A stretch of 64,000 nt of DNA. Origin: Heterodera schachtii. Lineage: Eukaryota > Nematoda > Chromadorea > Rhabditida > Heteroderidae. The stretch lies in NCBI GenBank assembly GCA_023374025.1, contig SIJG01000045.1, forward strand, positions 1 through 64,000, in the 5' to 3' direction. How positions within the stretch are numbered: position 1 is the stretch's first letter; the number at the start of each line of letters is the position of its first letter. A program made the translations under genes and the position numbers. The notes under the pieces were generated by a model that searched no databases, was not told where the DNA came from, and saw nothing but the letters and a program-made list of their open reading frames with translations. Positions 8,988-19,814 of this stretch are shown one piece after another.

Positions 8988-10903
8988 AGCAGGACACTGT
9001 CTGGAATTGGTCCAGCGAATGTCAGAAAGCCTTTCATCAGGTCATTGGCACGCTTCAGTCGGACCAACTGCTCACACATTATGACCCATCACAAGAAATA
9101 ATTGTGTCCGCTGATGCTTCTGAGCACGGAATCGGAGCAGTTATCTCGCATCGATATGCGGATGGAAGCATCAAGGCCATCGCGCATGCGTCGCATTCGT
9201 TGGCTCCAGCAGAAAGGAATTATGCCCAAATTGAGAAGGAAGGCTTAGCCTTAATTTTTGCTGTGCAAAAATTCCACAAATACCTTTACGGAAGGCATTT
9301 TATCCTGCAAACGGATCATAAACCTTTGTTGTCCATTTTTGGCAACAAAAAGGGAATTAAATCCTGCACCGCCAATCGATTGCAACGCTGGGCATTGATT
9401 TTGCTCGCTTATGATTTTGATATCGAATATCAAAACACAACAGAGTTCGGACAAGCCGATGTGTTGTCTCGGTTGATCTCGAAGACTCCAATTGAAGAAG
9501 ACGAAGTGATCATGGCCAATTTGATTAATGTGGAAACGGAATTTTTGAATGCTGTTGTAAAGCAATTTCCGTTGAATTCCGATCAAATAATTGATGAGAT
9601 TGGAAAAGATGAAGTGCTCAATAAGATCGTGAAGTACCTTCGCACTCAATGGCCCACTTCAAAGAATATGTCTTCTGAAATCATTCCATTTCACCGCAGG
9701 CGAGAAGCCTTATCAATTGAAAATGGATGCATTATTTATGCGGACCGGGTGGTGATCCCCACATCACTTCAGAAGGAAGTCTTGCAGCAATTGCACCAGG
9801 GACACCCGGGGATGAAACGCATGAAAAATCTGGCCAGGCAATATGTTTATTGGCCTGGGATGGACCAGCAAATCGAAGACTTCGTTCGATCTTGCCAAGC
9901 TTGCGCTGAAGAAGCAAAAGCACCGGTCAAAACTCTTCTTCACTCTTGGCCAAAAGAAGATGGCCCATGGAAACGAGTGCATATGGACTATGCAGGGCCT
10001 TTCTTTGGAAAAATGTACCTAATTTGTGTGGACGCATTTTCCAAATGGCCCGAGGTCTTTGAGATGAGCTCCACCGGATCAGCAGCGACGATTGACAAAA
10101 TTCGTTATCTGTGCTCTCGGCATGGACTTCCCGAAACACTTGTCACCGATAATGGTACCCAATTCACGTCAAATGAATTCAAGGAATTCACCAAGACTAA
10201 TGGAATTTCCCATCTATTTTCGGCACCGTATTGTCCAATGTCGAATGGACAGGCAGAGCGGTTTGTCGATACGTTCAAACGGACGTTTCGAAAATTGAAA
10301 AAGGAGGGGGTAGCGAATAGGTTGGACACGTTTTTGACAACCTACCGTACCACTCCTAATGAGTCGCTGGCTGGAAATAAAAGTCCTGCAGAAATGTTTA
10401 TGCAGCGCAAAATCCGAACGACTTTGGACCTTCTGCGGCCCAAACGGCGCCCAATAATCGAACGTGACGAAGCGATGGAGAAGAGTTTCAATCGCCGTCA
10501 CGGGGCACAACCAAGAGAATTCATGGTCAATGGCAAAGTTTTTGCCCGACATCGAATTTCTCAACCATGGAAAGCCGGACGTGTCACCCAACGGAAAGGT
10601 GTGATTTACGACGTATCATTTTCCGACGGATCGTCTGGTAGGTTCCATGCGAACCAAATGTTGGTTCGTCACACGCCGGACATTGAGGAAGACCCCTTGG
10701 ATATGCTTAATGAAGCATTTGGGCTTCCTCTGGCCCCGACAGTGGTCGAAGACCCTGATCGGCCGGCTGAAGTTCAACTTCCCATGCGCGCCAACACACC
10801 GGAGCCACTGAACGACGGACCACTCAACGAAGATGTGCCAAGAATCCCCGAAGGACGTCCACAAAGAAACCGACGACCGCCTCAGCGCTATTCGCCGAGA
10901 TGA
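8984..10903 (+). CDS. Gypsy 1 RNase H and integrase
   Basis: 639 codons with no ATG start (frame opens at a TTG). RNase H: VSADASEHGIGAV (catalytic Asp) and LQTDHKPL. Integrase: zinc-binding H-x-H and C-x2-C (LHQGHPGM ... CQACAEE), then the D,D-35-E core with MDYAGPF, TDNGTQFTS and NGQAERFVDTF, followed by a GPY/F-like C-terminal region and a Pro/Arg-rich tail ending in QRYSPR. Domain content is complete; function of this copy is doubtful because the upstream joints are frameshifted. Confidence 0.9.
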   Translation: MKQDTVWNWSSECQKAFHQVIGTLQSDQLLTHYDPSQEIIVSADASEHGIGAVISHRYADGSIKAIAHASHSLAPAERNYAQIEKEGLALIFAVQKFHKYLYGRHFILQTDHKPLLSIFGNKKGIKSCTANRLQRWALILLAYDFDIEYQNTTEFGQADVLSRLISKTPIEEDEVIMANLINVETEFLNAVVKQFPLNSDQIIDEIGKDEVLNKIVKYLRTQWPTSKNMSSEIIPFHRRREALSIENGCIIYADRVVIPTSLQKEVLQQLHQGHPGMKRMKNLARQYVYWPGMDQQIEDFVRSCQACAEEAKAPVKTLLHSWPKEDGPWKRVHMDYAGPFFGKMYLICVDAFSKWPEVFEMSSTGSAATIDKIRYLCSRHGLPETLVTDNGTQFTSNEFKEFTKTNGISHLFSAPYCPMSNGQAERFVDTFKRTFRKLKKEGVANRLDTFLTTYRTTPNESLAGNKSPAEMFMQRKIRTTLDLLRPKRRPIIERDEAMEKSFNRRHGAQPREFMVNGKVFARHRISQPWKAGRVTQRKGVIYDVSFSDGSSGRFHANQMLVRHTPDIEEDPLDMLNEAFGLPLAPTVVEDPDRPAEVQLPMRANTPEPLNDGPLNEDVPRIPEGRPQRNRRPPQRYSPR

Positions 10904-10923
10904 TGATCAAAAAGATTCTTTTT

Positions 10924-10934
10924 GATGGGGGAGG
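10924..10934 (+). other. Polypurine tract of Gypsy 1
   Basis: GATGGGGGAGG lies immediately 5' of the 3' LTR, the expected position for the plus-strand primer. Confidence 0.8.
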
Positions 10935-11179
10935 TGTTAGGACGGGTCATTTTAAATTGTATTGGCATTATGTTCCCCATTGCCACGTCACCATTTGACC
11001 CCATTTCATTTGTTATAAATATGCCTCCCTTCCTCCCCCTCTCTGTTCTCTTCCAGTCATTCATTCATTTTATTTGTCATTTCCCTGCTTGACCCCAATC
11101 AATATATTTTTGTGTGCCTTGTCCCATTTAATTTGGAATAAATATTTTATTTATTCTCTTCGGACTCTCCGGCATAACA
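10935..11179 (+). repeat. 3' LTR of Gypsy 1 (245 bp)
   Basis: Begins TGTTAGGACGGG and ends GGCATAACA, giving the inverted TGTTA/TAACA termini. It contains a TATAAAT box near 11015 and an AATAAA signal near 11139. No matching 5' LTR is found in the window. Confidence 0.85.
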
Positions 11180-11748
11180 TTAATGAACTTTAGTATTTAG
11201 CGACAGCTCGAAGCATCCTCTACTATTTATGTAATTTTTAAAAAATTCGTAAAAATTTACAAAAAGTTGTAACCAAAAAAGTTCGAAAAATTTTGACTCA
11301 ACAATTTTGACCCTAACTTTTCTGAACTCAATAAAATTTTTTGAAATTTAGCAGAATAATAGAGTAATCTTTGGGCTATCTAATTACATAAACAAAATTA
11401 AAATTGGTTGTTTCAAAAAAAAGTTATCGAGGAATTAATAGTGTCATATTTTTATGGTCATCCAAAAAATGTAAGGACATTTAAATGCATGAAAATTGTT
11501 CAAACTTAAATTAATTCACCCGCACTTGATATGAAAAGATAGCCCAAAGATTACTCTATTATTCTGCTAAATTTCAAAAAATTTTATTGAGTTCAGAAAA
11601 GTTAGGGTCAAAATTGTTGAGTCAAAATTTTTCGAACTTTTTTGGTTACAACTTTTTGTAAATTTTTACGAATTTTTTAAAAATTATGTCACTTCGCCCA
11701 CACCCATACTTTTGTCACTTCGCCCACACCCATACTTTTGTCACTTCG
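11180..11748. mobile_element. Foldback element copy 2, left end cut by Gypsy 1
   Basis: Almost identical to 5785-6350, including both inverted arms and the right-hand 26-bp units. The left tandem array is missing and the sequence starts at the LTR end of Gypsy 1. The right end lies inside the decayed pol gene of Gypsy 2. Confidence 0.85.
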
Positions 11749-14700
11749 TTCATCGTCCCTGATGACAACTCAAAATTTTTGACTTTTTCTCTAATTTTTC
11801 CTCTCTTTTCTAAAATTCCAAAGATGGCCATCGCATTAAGCATATTTTTGTAGACATTTCTGCCTCGTGGTGCTGTTGAAATGTTGGGAATTCCCTCGGG
11901 GGCGTGTATTAGGCGCTCTAATGGTACTGAGACGGGATCAGCTGTCTTTTTGTCCGCCGGCACTATTTTTGCTGATGAATTTGCTATTTCAACGATTTCA
12001 TATGGTCCAAAAATATTCCATTTTAATTTTTTGTGGGCTGATCGCTGATTTGCCCCTGGGAATTTGACCATTACGCGTTCTCCTTTACTGTATTTGTTTG
12101 GAGTGACTTTCGGTTAGAATTGTACCACTTTTCCATTGTTTCTCTTGCTTTTTCGGAATGATTTTTGGCTTTTTTCAAAACATCGAGCAAATTTTCACGA
12201 AACAATTGTAAATAATTTTCCTCGTCAATGGTGTATGCAGGATTAACGGGAAATTTGGCCTCATTTTCTGAGGGAAAATTAACAATTCGTCCAAAAATAA
12301 TCGTATATGGAGAAAATCCGGTGGTTTCTGAAGGAGAAATATTGTAAGCGAAAGTGACGTATGGGATTCTATCATCCCATGACCAATTCGACTCGGTTGA
12401 TCGCTTTAACATATTTAAAATTGTCTGGTTCGCGCCTCAGCTTGTCCATTGGCACTTGGATCATACCCGGCTGTCGTACTTTTCTCAGTACCAAGGATTT
12501 TAGTGATTTCGTTTAGGGTTTTGTTCACAAATTCTGAACCCTTATCCGAATGAATTCTTTTTGGGTTTCCAAAAATGGGATTAATTTTTCGACGAATGCT
12601 TTTGCCACCGATTCGACGCTTTTGTCTGGGATCGCTGCAGTAATTAAATATTTGGAAAAGTGATCGACCATCACTAAAACATATTTGTTGCCTCTTTCTG
12701 ACATTCCAATTGAGAGGATTCTAACACTGCGTTTACACAATCAGCACGCATGTTGGGCCAGAAATATTTTTCGGCAAGTTGTCAAATAACTTTTTCCCAC
12801 TTAAATGGCCAGCACATTTGCCTTCGTGCCTTCCTTTTATTAACTCTCTCCGAAATTTTTTTGGTACGAAAAGGCGAAAATTGTCCGAATTTCGATTCAC
12901 AGAAGTATAAAAGGTCATTCATTATGGAGTATTTTTGGATTGTGTCCAAAATTTGTTGTAACTCTTTCCGATCAGTAGGCAATTTGTGTTTTTCTAAAAA
13001 CTCGAACACATAGCGGAATTCGCTTTTCCTTGTCTCCTCAATCCATTCATTTCTTTCTGCCTCATTTTGTTCGACTTTTCTCAGTTCCTCGGCCGTGGCA
13101 ACTTCTCCTATTACAACTGAATCGGCGCTTTCTTTTACTTTTAGGGCCCCAGACCGCGAAAGAACATCAGCAATTACGTTGGTTTTTCCCGGATTGTACT
13201 CAATTTCCAAAATAAATCTCGAATTGAGTTCCATAATCCATTTGTCGACTCGGGCCTTTCCAGTCTCATTTTTGCTTTTAAACATTGGAATGAGCGCTTT
13301 GTGGTCAGTTAAAATTCGAGTTGGGATCATGGTTATATATTGGGCAAATTTTTTAACTCGAATCGTACAGCTAATGCTTCAAGCTCTGTTGGACAGTATT
13401 GTGACTCATATTTATTGCATTGCCTGGATGCGAAATAAATAGGTCGAATTCGGTTCTGTATGTCAGGTTGACAAAGTACAGCAGAAATTCCCATTTTACT
13501 AGCGTCCGTCATTATAAGAAATTTCCTTAATGGGTTGTTCAGAGCGGCTTGGAAATCCGGAAAATAAAGAATCACTTCATTCAAAATTTTTTCCTTTAAA
13601 TTGGAAATGCCATTTAATTCGAATTCTCCCATTTCGAATGGTACATCCTTTTTTAGGAGCTTGAACAGTGGGGCGGCAATTGTGCCAAATGAGTAAATAA
13701 ATTTGCGATAATAGGTCATAAAACCCAAAAATGAATGCAGTTCTTTTTTCGTCTTTGGAATAGGAAGTTCCAAAATAGGCTTGACTTTGTCAGCATCCAT
13801 TTTTATTCCATTACGCGTCAAAATATGGCCTAAAAATTGAAGCTCTTCCGTGCAAAAATGGCATTTTGAAATTTTTAATTTTAGGCCTGCTTCATGAATT
13901 TGGCCAAAAACTAATTTAAGGTGCTCCAAATGCTGCTCAAAAGACTCAGAAGCTACCAGCACATCGTCGATATAGACAAAGACAAATTCATTTAACATTT
14001 TTCCAAATAATTGGGACATAAAACGTTGGAATGTCGCAACTGCGTTACATAATCCAAAAGGCATAACTGTAAACTCATGGAGCCCAAATTCGGTCACAAA
14101 TGCGGTTTTTTCGACTGAATCTTCCGCCATTTTGATTTGCCAATACCCAGAGAGGAAATCCAATGTAGAAAAATATTTACGGCCACCCAACATGAGAAGA
14201 GTCCTTTCAATGTTTGGTAATGAAAAACAGTCTTTTCTCGTCGTTGAATTGAGTCCTCTGTAGTCTACACAAAATCTCAATGTTCCGTCTTTTTTCGGGA
14301 CAATAACAATTGGACTGGCCCACGGGGACAATGATGGACGGATAATGCCTCGGCGCAAATCGTCTTGAAGCATGGCCGCAACTTTTTCTCTGTATCCATA
14401 AGGGACTGGCCGCATTCGATTTTTGATCGGATGTGCATTTCCGGTGTCGATCGGATGTTTCACCATTTCAGTCTGAGTCAATTCGCTGTCGTTGCATGCA
14501 AATACATCAGAAAATTCTGACAGCAATTGCTTGAGATTTTCCTGATTATTTTCTTCCAGCTGTCCAATTTCCACTGTCCATTCATCATTAGATGGCCTGT
14601 CTCTTTTCACAACTTCTGGTGATGAATGGAACAACCAGGACTCTTCCAAACAGTTCTCCGCGTCGGCAATTTCACTTGGCTCTTCTGCCACTGCAATTTC

Positions 14701-15260
14701 TTCGTTTTCCTTCAAAATTACCGCTTTTTCCGAAAAATTTGTGATTGCTGCCATAATTTTTCCGTTTCTGCCCGTGCTCAGTGCTGGTTCGACTCTTACG
14801 CTGTTGTCTTCGTCATTTGCAATGATGAGCACATTTGTATCATTAAAAATGGGTGGAACAGAAAGTTCGACAAACTTGGTTGAAAATGGTTCAACCACAG
14901 TGTTGTAAACCACACGAACCGACTCAGATTTATTATTTGAACATTCAAATTCAATCAATTCACCATTTGGGGCATCGAAAAGTTGAAACCAAGAGGCCCT
15001 AAAGCATTGGTTCCGAATAAAATGGGTAGGCCAATAGGGGCATCCGTGATATGGAAATCGATTTCCATTTCTTCGCAACCTTTTCTGAGGACAGGAAGTG
15101 AGACAGTTCCATAACATTCGACGAGTTTTCCATTTACGTCCACCACATTTCGTGATTTGGGGCAAATGTTAATACTTTTACCCTTCAGTCTAGGCTCTTT
15201 AAAATTTCCCTTAGAAATTCGGTCTTAATAAGCGAAACTTGGGCCCCGCTGTCCAACATC
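11749..15260 (-). pseudogene. Gypsy 2 pol remnant (protease, RT, RNase H, integrase)
   Basis: Protease LDSGAQVSLI lies near 15220-15250, in a different frame from the gag tail. Reverse transcriptase fills 13333-15165 with FCVDYRGLN, FSTLDFLSGYWQI, FGLCNAVATFQ and the YIDDVLVAS catalytic box. RNase H starts with ILMTDASKMG and continues, after a frame change near 13330, with RILTDHKALIP. Integrase fragments are in 12782-12918 (zinc-binding region), 12525-12740 (core, DHFSKY) and 12071-12412 (SNWSWDDRIPYVTFAYN). A last fragment, 11749-12071, has the GPYEI C-terminal motif. At least four frame changes make this copy non-functional. Confidence 0.85.
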
Positions 15261-17393
15261 GAAGGGGTCGTTTGGCCAAAAATTTCAACAATAATGGCGA
15301 CAATTTTCCCGATTGTTGAAGTCTCAGCTTTACTCGTTTCGCCATTTTCGCATTTGGCCCAAAATTTTTGAAGAATTCAAGCATTTCTGAGTCGCTGCTC
15401 ACGACGGCTCCGCATTTGAGCACATCTTCATCTTTCACTTCGTTCTGTTCCACCAAATAATTCTGTTTCAGAAAATTGCGTGATTGCGGAAGTTGTGAGC
15501 GATTTTGACTGGCAAAATTTAGCTCTGGTTTTCGCACAACACTGGTGTTCTGATTTATGGGCATTGGCGTCCAGTTTGCACCCGTTGCATTTTGAGATGC
15601 TTCATAGTTTCGGTTTTGGCCACTTTGCTCAGCTCTTGGTCTGAAGCAATTTCTTGCTACATGGACAACCCTTCCGCAATTAAAACACGTGGGTCGGTTT
15701 TCGTTTTCGGATTGGTTAGCTGAATTGTTCCCGAAAAAATTCATTGGACGAGAAAAATTCATTGGACGCATGGCAATCTGATTCGTTGTCGTGGCATTTT
15801 GTAATGCCATTCGACGGGTCGCTTTTTGCGTCGCTTCTGCCCTCGCTGCCATTCCGACAAATTGGTCAAAAGTCATGCCGGGTACTCTGCCCATTTCTAA
15901 ACTCAATGCCAACTCAGAATTGTCAAAAGTCCTAATTAAGTGTTTGATTGCGTAGTCATCCACAAGATGATCGGTCAATCCTGGATACGCACGTCTCACC
16001 AGCATTATGATCCGTTCAGCGAGCGTGTCCAAATCCTCATCCGTTTTGCGTCTGATCCCTGACATTAGTTGATCAAATGCACTCCATTCTCTTGCATCAG
16101 TTTCCTCAAGCTGCCGTAACATCTCTCTTTTAATCGACTCATAACGGTATGGCTCAGTTGAACAAGCCGACTTGAAGGCCCTTTCAGCCCGACCAAAAAT
16201 TTTGGATTCCAAAGAAGTAACGCGTTTGGTATTTGACCATTCCGCAGTGTTCACATCAAATCTCTTGAAAAATTCTTTGATTTTTTCTGCCCCTTCGTTT
16301 CGTCTCAGCGGTGATATTTGGCTCATGATTAAAGCGTAGGCAACTTGGTCCATTCCCGGGCCCCGAAACTGTTCCTGTTGATTCTGTCGACCTTCAGTTC
16401 TGTATTGTTGGTTTGCATTTTGGACAACAAAATTGTCAGTTCTTTGCACGGTTTGTGGCTGTTGCAGAGGTACCGGCTGAATTACTTGTTGTTGCCACAT
16501 TTGTATGCCCTGTGGTTGACCATTTCCAGCGAATGGTTGATTTCCCGTCGGTAAGTATGGTGGCGGATATTGCGGATTGTAAATCGGATAGGTTTGTGGA
16601 GGCTGTTGAGGGTTTGTATTCATATACCCAAACATCGGTTGTGGTTGATAGGAAATTGGAGGTTGGTATTGATAGTAAGGAACTTGGCCAGGAAAACCCC
16701 AAATTGGTCCCGGAAATCCCTGCTGGATTGTTGGCTGAGTTACAGCAGGTTGTGGAATTGCTTGTTGCACTATGATTGGCTGTTGAGCTGGAAGTGGCTG
16801 AGGGCGGACAAGTGAATGCATTGCTTGTTGCTGTATGGCAGCACCACCACCATTTACCCCAGTTCGCGCATTATTTTGCATGACATTTTGAGTTTTTTGG
16901 GCATTTTGCGCAGGTACATGTTGGACGAATAATTCAGGAGTGATGCGGTTTTCAATGGGGGTTGAGGTTCTTGGTACAATACGTGGTGGAAGAGTGTGAG
17001 TTATGCGATGGCCATCAAAATTTTCGTTTCTCACCAACCATTCCTCTCTACCAACGTTGAATCCCAAATTTTGAAAACGCAATCTCAAACCTCCGCGTTG
17101 TGGTTCCAAATTTTCATCGACCACTGCCTCATTCTGCCTCTGCTGCTCATTTCGTACAACCACTGGTTCCACATTCAAAAGTGCATCGCGAATTTGTTCC
17201 GAGTCCAAGTTTCGGTGTGATGCTGAAATTTCTCCCTCAATCAAAGAATTCTCAAAAACCCCATTGTTAGCGGTGTTAATCGGTCGGTTTTCAAAATTTT
17301 CTCGCTCTCCCTCGTCAATCAGCGCCTGTCATTCAATGCTTCTTGTTGCATCCGAAGTCTTTGTCTCGTCAGTGGTGGAGAATTAGGAAACAT
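15211..17393 (-). pseudogene. Gypsy 2 gag, Gln/Pro-rich, single zinc knuckle
   Basis: The natural start is probably the ATG at 17393 (MFPNSPPLTRQRL); the frame breaks near 17323 and continues for about 700 codons. The middle is strongly Gln/Pro/Tyr-rich (residues like YQYQPPISYQPQP). A capsid-like helical region spans roughly 15850-16350, and a CCHC knuckle CFNCGRVVHVARNC is at about 15640-15690. A second frame change near 15310 moves the protease out of the gag frame. Confidence 0.8.
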
Positions 17394-17872
17394 TGCAATG
17401 TTTATCAGCACGAGATAAATTCAAAATTGCCAAATTCAAAGCAGCACGAGCTTTTTTACAAAAATTCGATTTGGCGAAGCACAACACGAGGAAAGTCAAA
17501 CAATTATTTCTTCTTTCACAATTAATTTTAACACAATGCGAGAAGACCAAATTGGAAAATGTCTGAGAATCGGAGAATACCTGTTTTTGAATAAACACGA
17601 CAAATAAAATAATTTATGTGAACAAGAATAATGAAAAACATTTCCAAATAAAAGACAAAGCACAAACGAAAGAAAATCCAATAATTAAAATCCACAGCAA
17701 AATTAATATCCACAATTACCGAATAATCACCAGAGAGTCTGAATCATAAAATCAAAAGAATTGAGGTCATTTCAAATAAACAAAACGCCAATCAAATATA
17801 AAAATAAAAAGAAGGGTCCAAATTAATCCAATACCACAGATTTTGTAAGATGACAAAGCGAAAACTGATGCA
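17394..17872. other. Leader region of Gypsy 2
   Basis: AT-rich sequence between the primer-binding site and the gag start, no genes recognised. It is unusually long (about 480 bp) for a Gypsy leader. Confidence 0.5.
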
Positions 17873-17897
17873 GTTTCGAATCCGCACCACGACACCA
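17873..17897 (-). other. Primer-binding site of Gypsy 2
   Basis: On the minus strand it begins TGGTGTCGTGGTGCGG, and the plus strand reads as the 3' end of a tRNA: TTCGAAT T-loop, CCGCA stem, CCACGAC acceptor, A discriminator, CCA. About 25 nt of complementarity is longer than the usual 18. The tRNA would begin GTCGTGG, which I cannot assign with certainty. Confidence 0.75.
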
Positions 17898-17911
17898 ATA
17901 TTTTTATTTAC

Positions 17912-18080
17912 TGTTATTTTGAAAATTTGTTTTGAAGGTTTTCCAATGAAATTATTCAATGTGTCGCATTTTCTTGAAATGAAAAACTTTTTCTCGGTGT
18001 CGCATTTTCCAGTGTCGTATTTATCGGTGTCGCATTTTCAGGGAGCCTTTCAAACAGTTTAGGCAAATCATGTTCTCCGG
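17912..18080 (-). repeat. LTR-like sequence of Gypsy 2 (outer edge unclear)
   Basis: On the minus strand this region ends in TAACA, 14 nt before the primer-binding site. It contains three copies of GAAAATGCGACAC and one of AAATACGACAC. The outer TGTTA end could not be found, so the right boundary is a guess. Confidence 0.45.
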
Positions 18081-18257
18081 AATTTAGTTTGTGTATTCGG
18101 CCGTTTGACATTTGTGTATGTTCCGAAACTTGTGGATTGGGCATTTGGGTTTTCTTATTTACAAAGAAAAAACCGGCGAAATTAATTTCATCAAATGTAT
18201 AGGGGGGGGGGGGGGGGGGTGCGGGTTTGTTAGTGCAGCGCGTGTCGTACATGCATA

Positions 18258-18368
18258 CCGTATTTACTCGATTATAAGTCTCCCCCCCCCCCCCTCTCGA
18301 TTGGAAGTCCCCTTTGGAGGGGGGTTGAACAATAGAAGCCTCGGAGCTTATAATCGAGTAAATACGGC
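18258..18368. mobile_element. 111-bp MITE with 21-bp perfect TIRs
   Basis: The termini are perfect inverted repeats (CCGTATTTACTCGATTATAA plus one more base at each end), flanked by CATA on both sides. The interior is poly-C and poly-G rich. No ORF. Confidence 0.8.
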
Positions 18369-19814
18369 ATATTATAAAAATGTTTCCATAAAAGAGCCCC
18401 ATCAGTTAAGCAATTCTCAGTGGAAAGGAAACAAAAATCAGAATGTGAGCAAATAATTGGCGCATTGGTACTTTGACGATAAGCTGACTCCAAATTATGA
18501 TATTATGAAGTGTTTGAAATGAACCAAAAAATATGGATTTTTTGCTTATTGTGAGACACAGGGATTATCAATCTAATTAATAAAAAAATGGATTATTATT
18601 TCTTTGAGAATTTCCCATTTTGGGAGTGTATTTCTTAAAATTTAAGGACATTCTTCGGGTGTATAAATTGTGCATAATTTATTTGCCAAAAATTAAATTT
18701 TGTCAATAATAAGAATAAGCTAGGACTTATATGTGCTAATAATTCAAATTTTGCTAAAAAGTGCCAAAACTAGGCTAAAACTGAAATACGATGCAACAAA
18801 AAATTTTTTCCTGAGCTCCCTATGATCTGAAATGCACGAAAAACATGTTTTTTTGGGGGTTGTTAAGCTACTTTTCGAGTTATTAGCACCTATTTTTTAG
18901 GTTTTTATTTTTAGAACTTAAAAACCAAAAAAATTTTAAAAACCTATTTTAACCTATTTTGGCATTTTACCCAAAATTATTAACAAAAATGCAATAAAAC
19001 GAAAAATACACCCCTAAGAATCGACCCGAAAATTTTAAAAATGCACCCCTGAGTAATGAAATTTTCTCAAAAATTCATCTCCAAAATTTATTTATTGGCA
19101 AGTTGTGATTTTAAAAATTATTTATCTCAATCTGATTTGGATTAGTTTTGTTACGTTTTTGGGTAAAATTTTACTATTTTACACCCCTAATTTTGAAACT
19201 TTTTGGCACCTATTTTCCCATTTTTAGCACCTATTTTTGGGAACCTAAAACCTAATTATTTTGGCAGTTTTTAGCACCTAAAAATATTAGCCCTACTTAT
19301 AAACACACAAAAAAAGGATTTTTAATTTTTATTATTTATAAAAAAAATATTTATTTTCTTACAAATCTCTCGTAAAATGTTATCTTTATACAAAAACGTA
19401 TTATCAAGCTCAACTGAGATATTTGTGGTGTATATGGTTTAGAACGTCTATGGCACTGAGTTTAAAGAAAAGCTTCAGCTCCAATTTTGAATAGCATTGC
19501 CTAAGTTCATAAATTATTTTAAATAATTAAAATAGAAAGGTCAAAATTAAAATGTAAAAAATAGCATTAAAATAAAATTGTTTTTTAATACTTTAAATTT
19601 CTTTAATTTTGCCTATGCATAAAAAAGCGTCGTCTTTAGCTGTCCAAACAAATCCTTCAAAAGTGCATAAATATGATCATGCTAAAGTGCATATTTGTGG
19701 TGCCATCAACCCGGTATAAAATGTCAATGTTCGGCATAAAAATCATTGGCATTTTAAACTTACATTTAAAAATAAACATTAAAATTTATATTTTTAAATA
19801 TTTATTTTGCTAAA
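18369..19814. other. Intergenic, repeat-rich
   Basis: AT-rich with repeated phrases such as ACCTATTTT and ACACCCCTAA, which also occur near 5240, 5310, 19180 and 63030. No gene recognised. At 19747-19752 TGGCAT (reverse complement of ATGCCA) lies 63 bp before the next start codon. Confidence 0.45.

Larger units (their letters stand above)
6587..11179 (+). mobile_element. Gypsy-type LTR retrotransposon 1, 5' LTR missing
   Basis: It comprises gag-protease (6817-8058), reverse transcriptase (8049-8987), RNase H-integrase (8984-10903), a polypurine tract and a 3' LTR (10935-11179), in the gag-PR-RT-RH-IN order of Gypsy/Ty3 elements. No 5' LTR matching the 3' LTR is present upstream of gag. The left boundary is set at the leader sequence around 6587. 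Two frame changes interrupt the polyprotein. The right end abuts foldback copy 2 exactly, so the element sits inside that foldback element. Confidence 0.85.
11749..17911 (-). mobile_element. Gypsy-type LTR retrotransposon 2, decayed, minus strand
   Basis: Gag, protease, reverse transcriptase, RNase H and integrase are all recognisable on the minus strand, in that order from 17393 down to 11749, with several frame changes. A primer-binding site is at 17873-17897 and LTR-like sequence begins at 17912. The 3' end is cut by foldback copy 2. It is not closely related to Gypsy 1: the gag is long and Gln/Pro-rich with a single zinc knuckle. Confidence 0.85.

Noticed and set aside
5785..11748. The 569-bp direct repeats as LTRs of Gypsy 1
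   Set aside because: They are internally palindromic, lack TG/CA ends and lie outside the real TGTTA...TAACA LTR at 10935-11179.
13015..17220. Plus-strand ORFs across the Gypsy 2 region
   Set aside because: They are shadows of the minus-strand gag and pol, whose motifs (YIDD, DSGA, CCHC) decide the strand.
17956..18402. 148-residue minus-strand ORF upstream of Gypsy 2
   Set aside because: It crosses the LTR-like repeats and the poly-C MITE; repetitive ENATP phrases come from the ATGCGACAC motif, not a protein family.
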